Made by a program: the position numbers and the translations under genes | In this document: positions 22,051 to 23,664 of the stretch, piece after piece | How the letters are laid out: each line of letters begins with the position of its first letter | How positions within the stretch are numbered: position 1 is the stretch's first letter | Assembly (NCBI GenBank): GCA_029747585.1 | Contig: JAPEVF010000695.1 | Location: 1 to 23,664, forward strand | Direction: 5' to 3' | From: Pleurotus djamor | Taxonomy: Eukaryota; Basidiomycota; Agaricomycetes; Agaricales; Pleurotaceae | Length of the DNA: 23,664 nt | The notes under the pieces: generated by a model | Told to the model about the DNA's origin: nothing | The model's database searches: none | What the model saw: only the letters and a program-made list of their open reading frames with translations

Positions 22051-23664
22051 ATGGAATCTGGAAGTACTCTACCTGGAGGATACGACAGCGACGATGAACT
22101 TGACTGGGAAGAAGTGGAAGTTACCGCCCAGCACCTTGAGATTACGCTCAACCCAACTCAGAAGACGGAGGTGAAGGGAAAGGGGAAGGAGGTTACGAAG
22201 CCGGCAGCTCAGTGAGTACTATCGGTCCCTGGTATACAAGATGCGTTCAGCTCATAGTGATTCAGGCGAAAGGGACCTTCACCTGAAGAAAGATTAAAGC
22301 GAATTAATTGCCATAAAATACATACCATAACATTAATCACCAACGCTGGGATTCGGAATCAGTGGATAAATGACGACCTGCTGCAAGTAAGCTCGCTTAT
22401 TCCACCGCCTTGCACCTTGCAACATGCGGCTAACCGTGAAATAGGCTCGTCTACTTTCGCTAACCCCTCTACCGCTGCAAAACGGTTTCGCAGCCATACA
22501 TAAATCGCGCATTCCAGAGGCTGCACGGCGAGGTCGTATGTTCCAGGCTGCCATGACGCGTCTCGTCGAATGGTGGATTGATTTTTTCGAAGTCACGCCT
22601 GTTGGACATCTTCGCAATAGAACCTATGAGTCTGTTCACGAAGGTCTTAGAGACGAAGGTCTCATTGTGTCCAAAGAACATCAAGAACCCTCTCCTTCCA
22701 CTGAAAATCCTCCAGACGACGTAACTTTGACAACGGTGCTGGGTGCACTGAAAGGACTGAAGTCCATAGACATAGAGTCTCTTCAATCGACACTCAATGA
22801 CGATGGCGAGTTCATACGCTCTCCGACAAGCCTCATGAAGCACGCTCTGATGCGTAGTGGGTCCCGCGATACCAGCGCTCAATTATTCACCTCTCTCTGC
22901 CGTTCCTTGGACATACCTGCGAGGCTTGTTGTCAGCATCCAAAGCGTTCCATGGCAGAGCGGAGGGAGCGAAGCGAAACTCAAACCCAAGGGCAAGGGCA
23001 AGGTGAAAGCTAGTGACGCAAAGGCAACCACAAACACGTCGAAGCCACTGAAGAAGCCACCAAAGGCTGCGGCCTCCAAGCCACAGAAGAAGTCATCAAA
23101 GGCCGCAGCTTCCAAGCCACGACTCCGGTCATCGACAAAGGTGACCCGGTCAAAGTCGAATCCTAAGCCTATCAGCGCTTCAAAGGCCAAAAAGGCCGCT
23201 CNAACTCCAAGAGAAATCTGACAGTGGCTCTTCAGATGATGACTCGGCTTTTTCAGAGAGCGATACTAGCTCATCTAGTGAATTCTCATCTAAGAACCAG
23301 GGCACATCCTCGCCTAAATCTCGCAAGCGACCAACCAAGCAACCTCCAAACGGCCCTCCTCCCCCCTCTCCACAAAGAGCGACAACTGGTGAGTAAATGA
23401 GGAGAAAGCCACATCTCAATACTGACAATCTGCGACCAGCTCTCTCAACTCCACCTGTCTTCTGGACTGAAGTTTACTCTAAGGGCGATGCTCAATGGTT
23501 GCCCGTGGATCCGGTACGGGGCTTGGTTAACAAGCGCAAGGTATTCGATCCATCGCAATTGCCTTTGCTTCCTTCCCTTCCATCCATTTATCGCACAATC
23601 GGAGTATCTACGCCTCAAAAGAAAGCTCCAAGCCGACCTCCATATGCTCCGAAGACAATTGAGA
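22051..23664 (+). CDS. DNA-repair protein Rad4/XPC homologue, 5' part
   Basis: Damage-recognition factor of nucleotide excision repair, nuclear. Four exons are visible (22051-22211, 22266-22386, 22445-23388, 23440 onward), with introns of 54, 58 and 51 nt. The gene runs off the window, so the C-terminal beta-hairpin domains are missing. The N-terminus has the acidic DSDDELDWEEVEV start typical of fungal Rad4. Then come LKRINCHKIHTITLITNAGI, LLSLTPLPLQNGF and RMFQAAMTRLVEWW. The transglutaminase-like domain follows: AQLFTSLCRSLDIPARLV, a long Lys/Ala/Ser-rich insert, then VFWTEVYSKGDAQWLPVDP and VNKRKVFDP. Such inserts within this domain are usual in fungi. The N at 23202 breaks the frame inside the insert; without it the Ser/Asp-rich frame continues to the next splice donor. 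Upstream lie a CRE palindrome and a hairpin. Confidence 0.9.

Noticed and set aside
1..23664. tRNA, rRNA or other RNA genes
   Set aside because: No B-box-like GTTCGAATC pattern with a matching acceptor stem and no rRNA-like sequence was seen on either strand.

Overview
The window is nuclear DNA from a mushroom-forming basidiomycete (Agaricomycetes). I infer this from genes broken by 44-68 nt GT-AG introns, and from a Plavaka-type and a KDZ-type DNA transposon. The window carries a Rad4/XPC DNA-repair gene and a lineage-typical P-loop, Crinkler-like gene. All gene models were built by hand from reading frames, splice sites and remembered family patterns; no search was run.

Layout. (1) 488-2113, + strand: a three-exon P-loop protein resembling fungal Crinkler-type proteins. 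(2) 2838-20634, + strand: a ten-exon Plavaka transposase whose fourth intron has been blown up from 52 bp to 13,622 bp. (3) Inside that intron: a 622-bp solo LTR (4786-5407) with TSD GTATG, then a complete KDZ element of about 12.9 kb (5421-18353) with imperfect TIRs of about 95 bp and a direct flanking repeat TGTACAGGAC. (4) 20820-21380, + strand: a small unrecognised three-exon gene. (5) 22051 to the window end, + strand: the 5' part of a rad4/XPC gene.

The KDZ element carries four genes. Reading right to left on the minus strand they are a TET/JBP-type 2-oxoglutarate/Fe(II) dioxygenase (11150-12641), an unrecognised protein (9593-10800) and an 878-residue protein with acidic repeats, a WFNTNR motif and an HMG-like segment (6139-9067). 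The transposase (13975-17870) is divergent on the plus strand. Association of TET/JBP oxygenases with KDZ transposons is known in basidiomycetes. The bounded element, its two companion genes, the 11 exact TAATNNATTA palindromes packed into its two ends, and the three-copy motif in the central divergent promoter are the parts most worth following up.

Sequence quality affects the reading. Four isolated N bases occur. In three genes (oxygenase, Plavaka, rad4) dropping the N restores the conserved frame exactly, so they look like assembly insertions. The KDZ transposase also has a one-base excess in a run of eight C. With these allowed for, every gene model closes in frame: Plavaka 1253, KDZ transposase 1154, oxygenase 478 and companion 878 residues.
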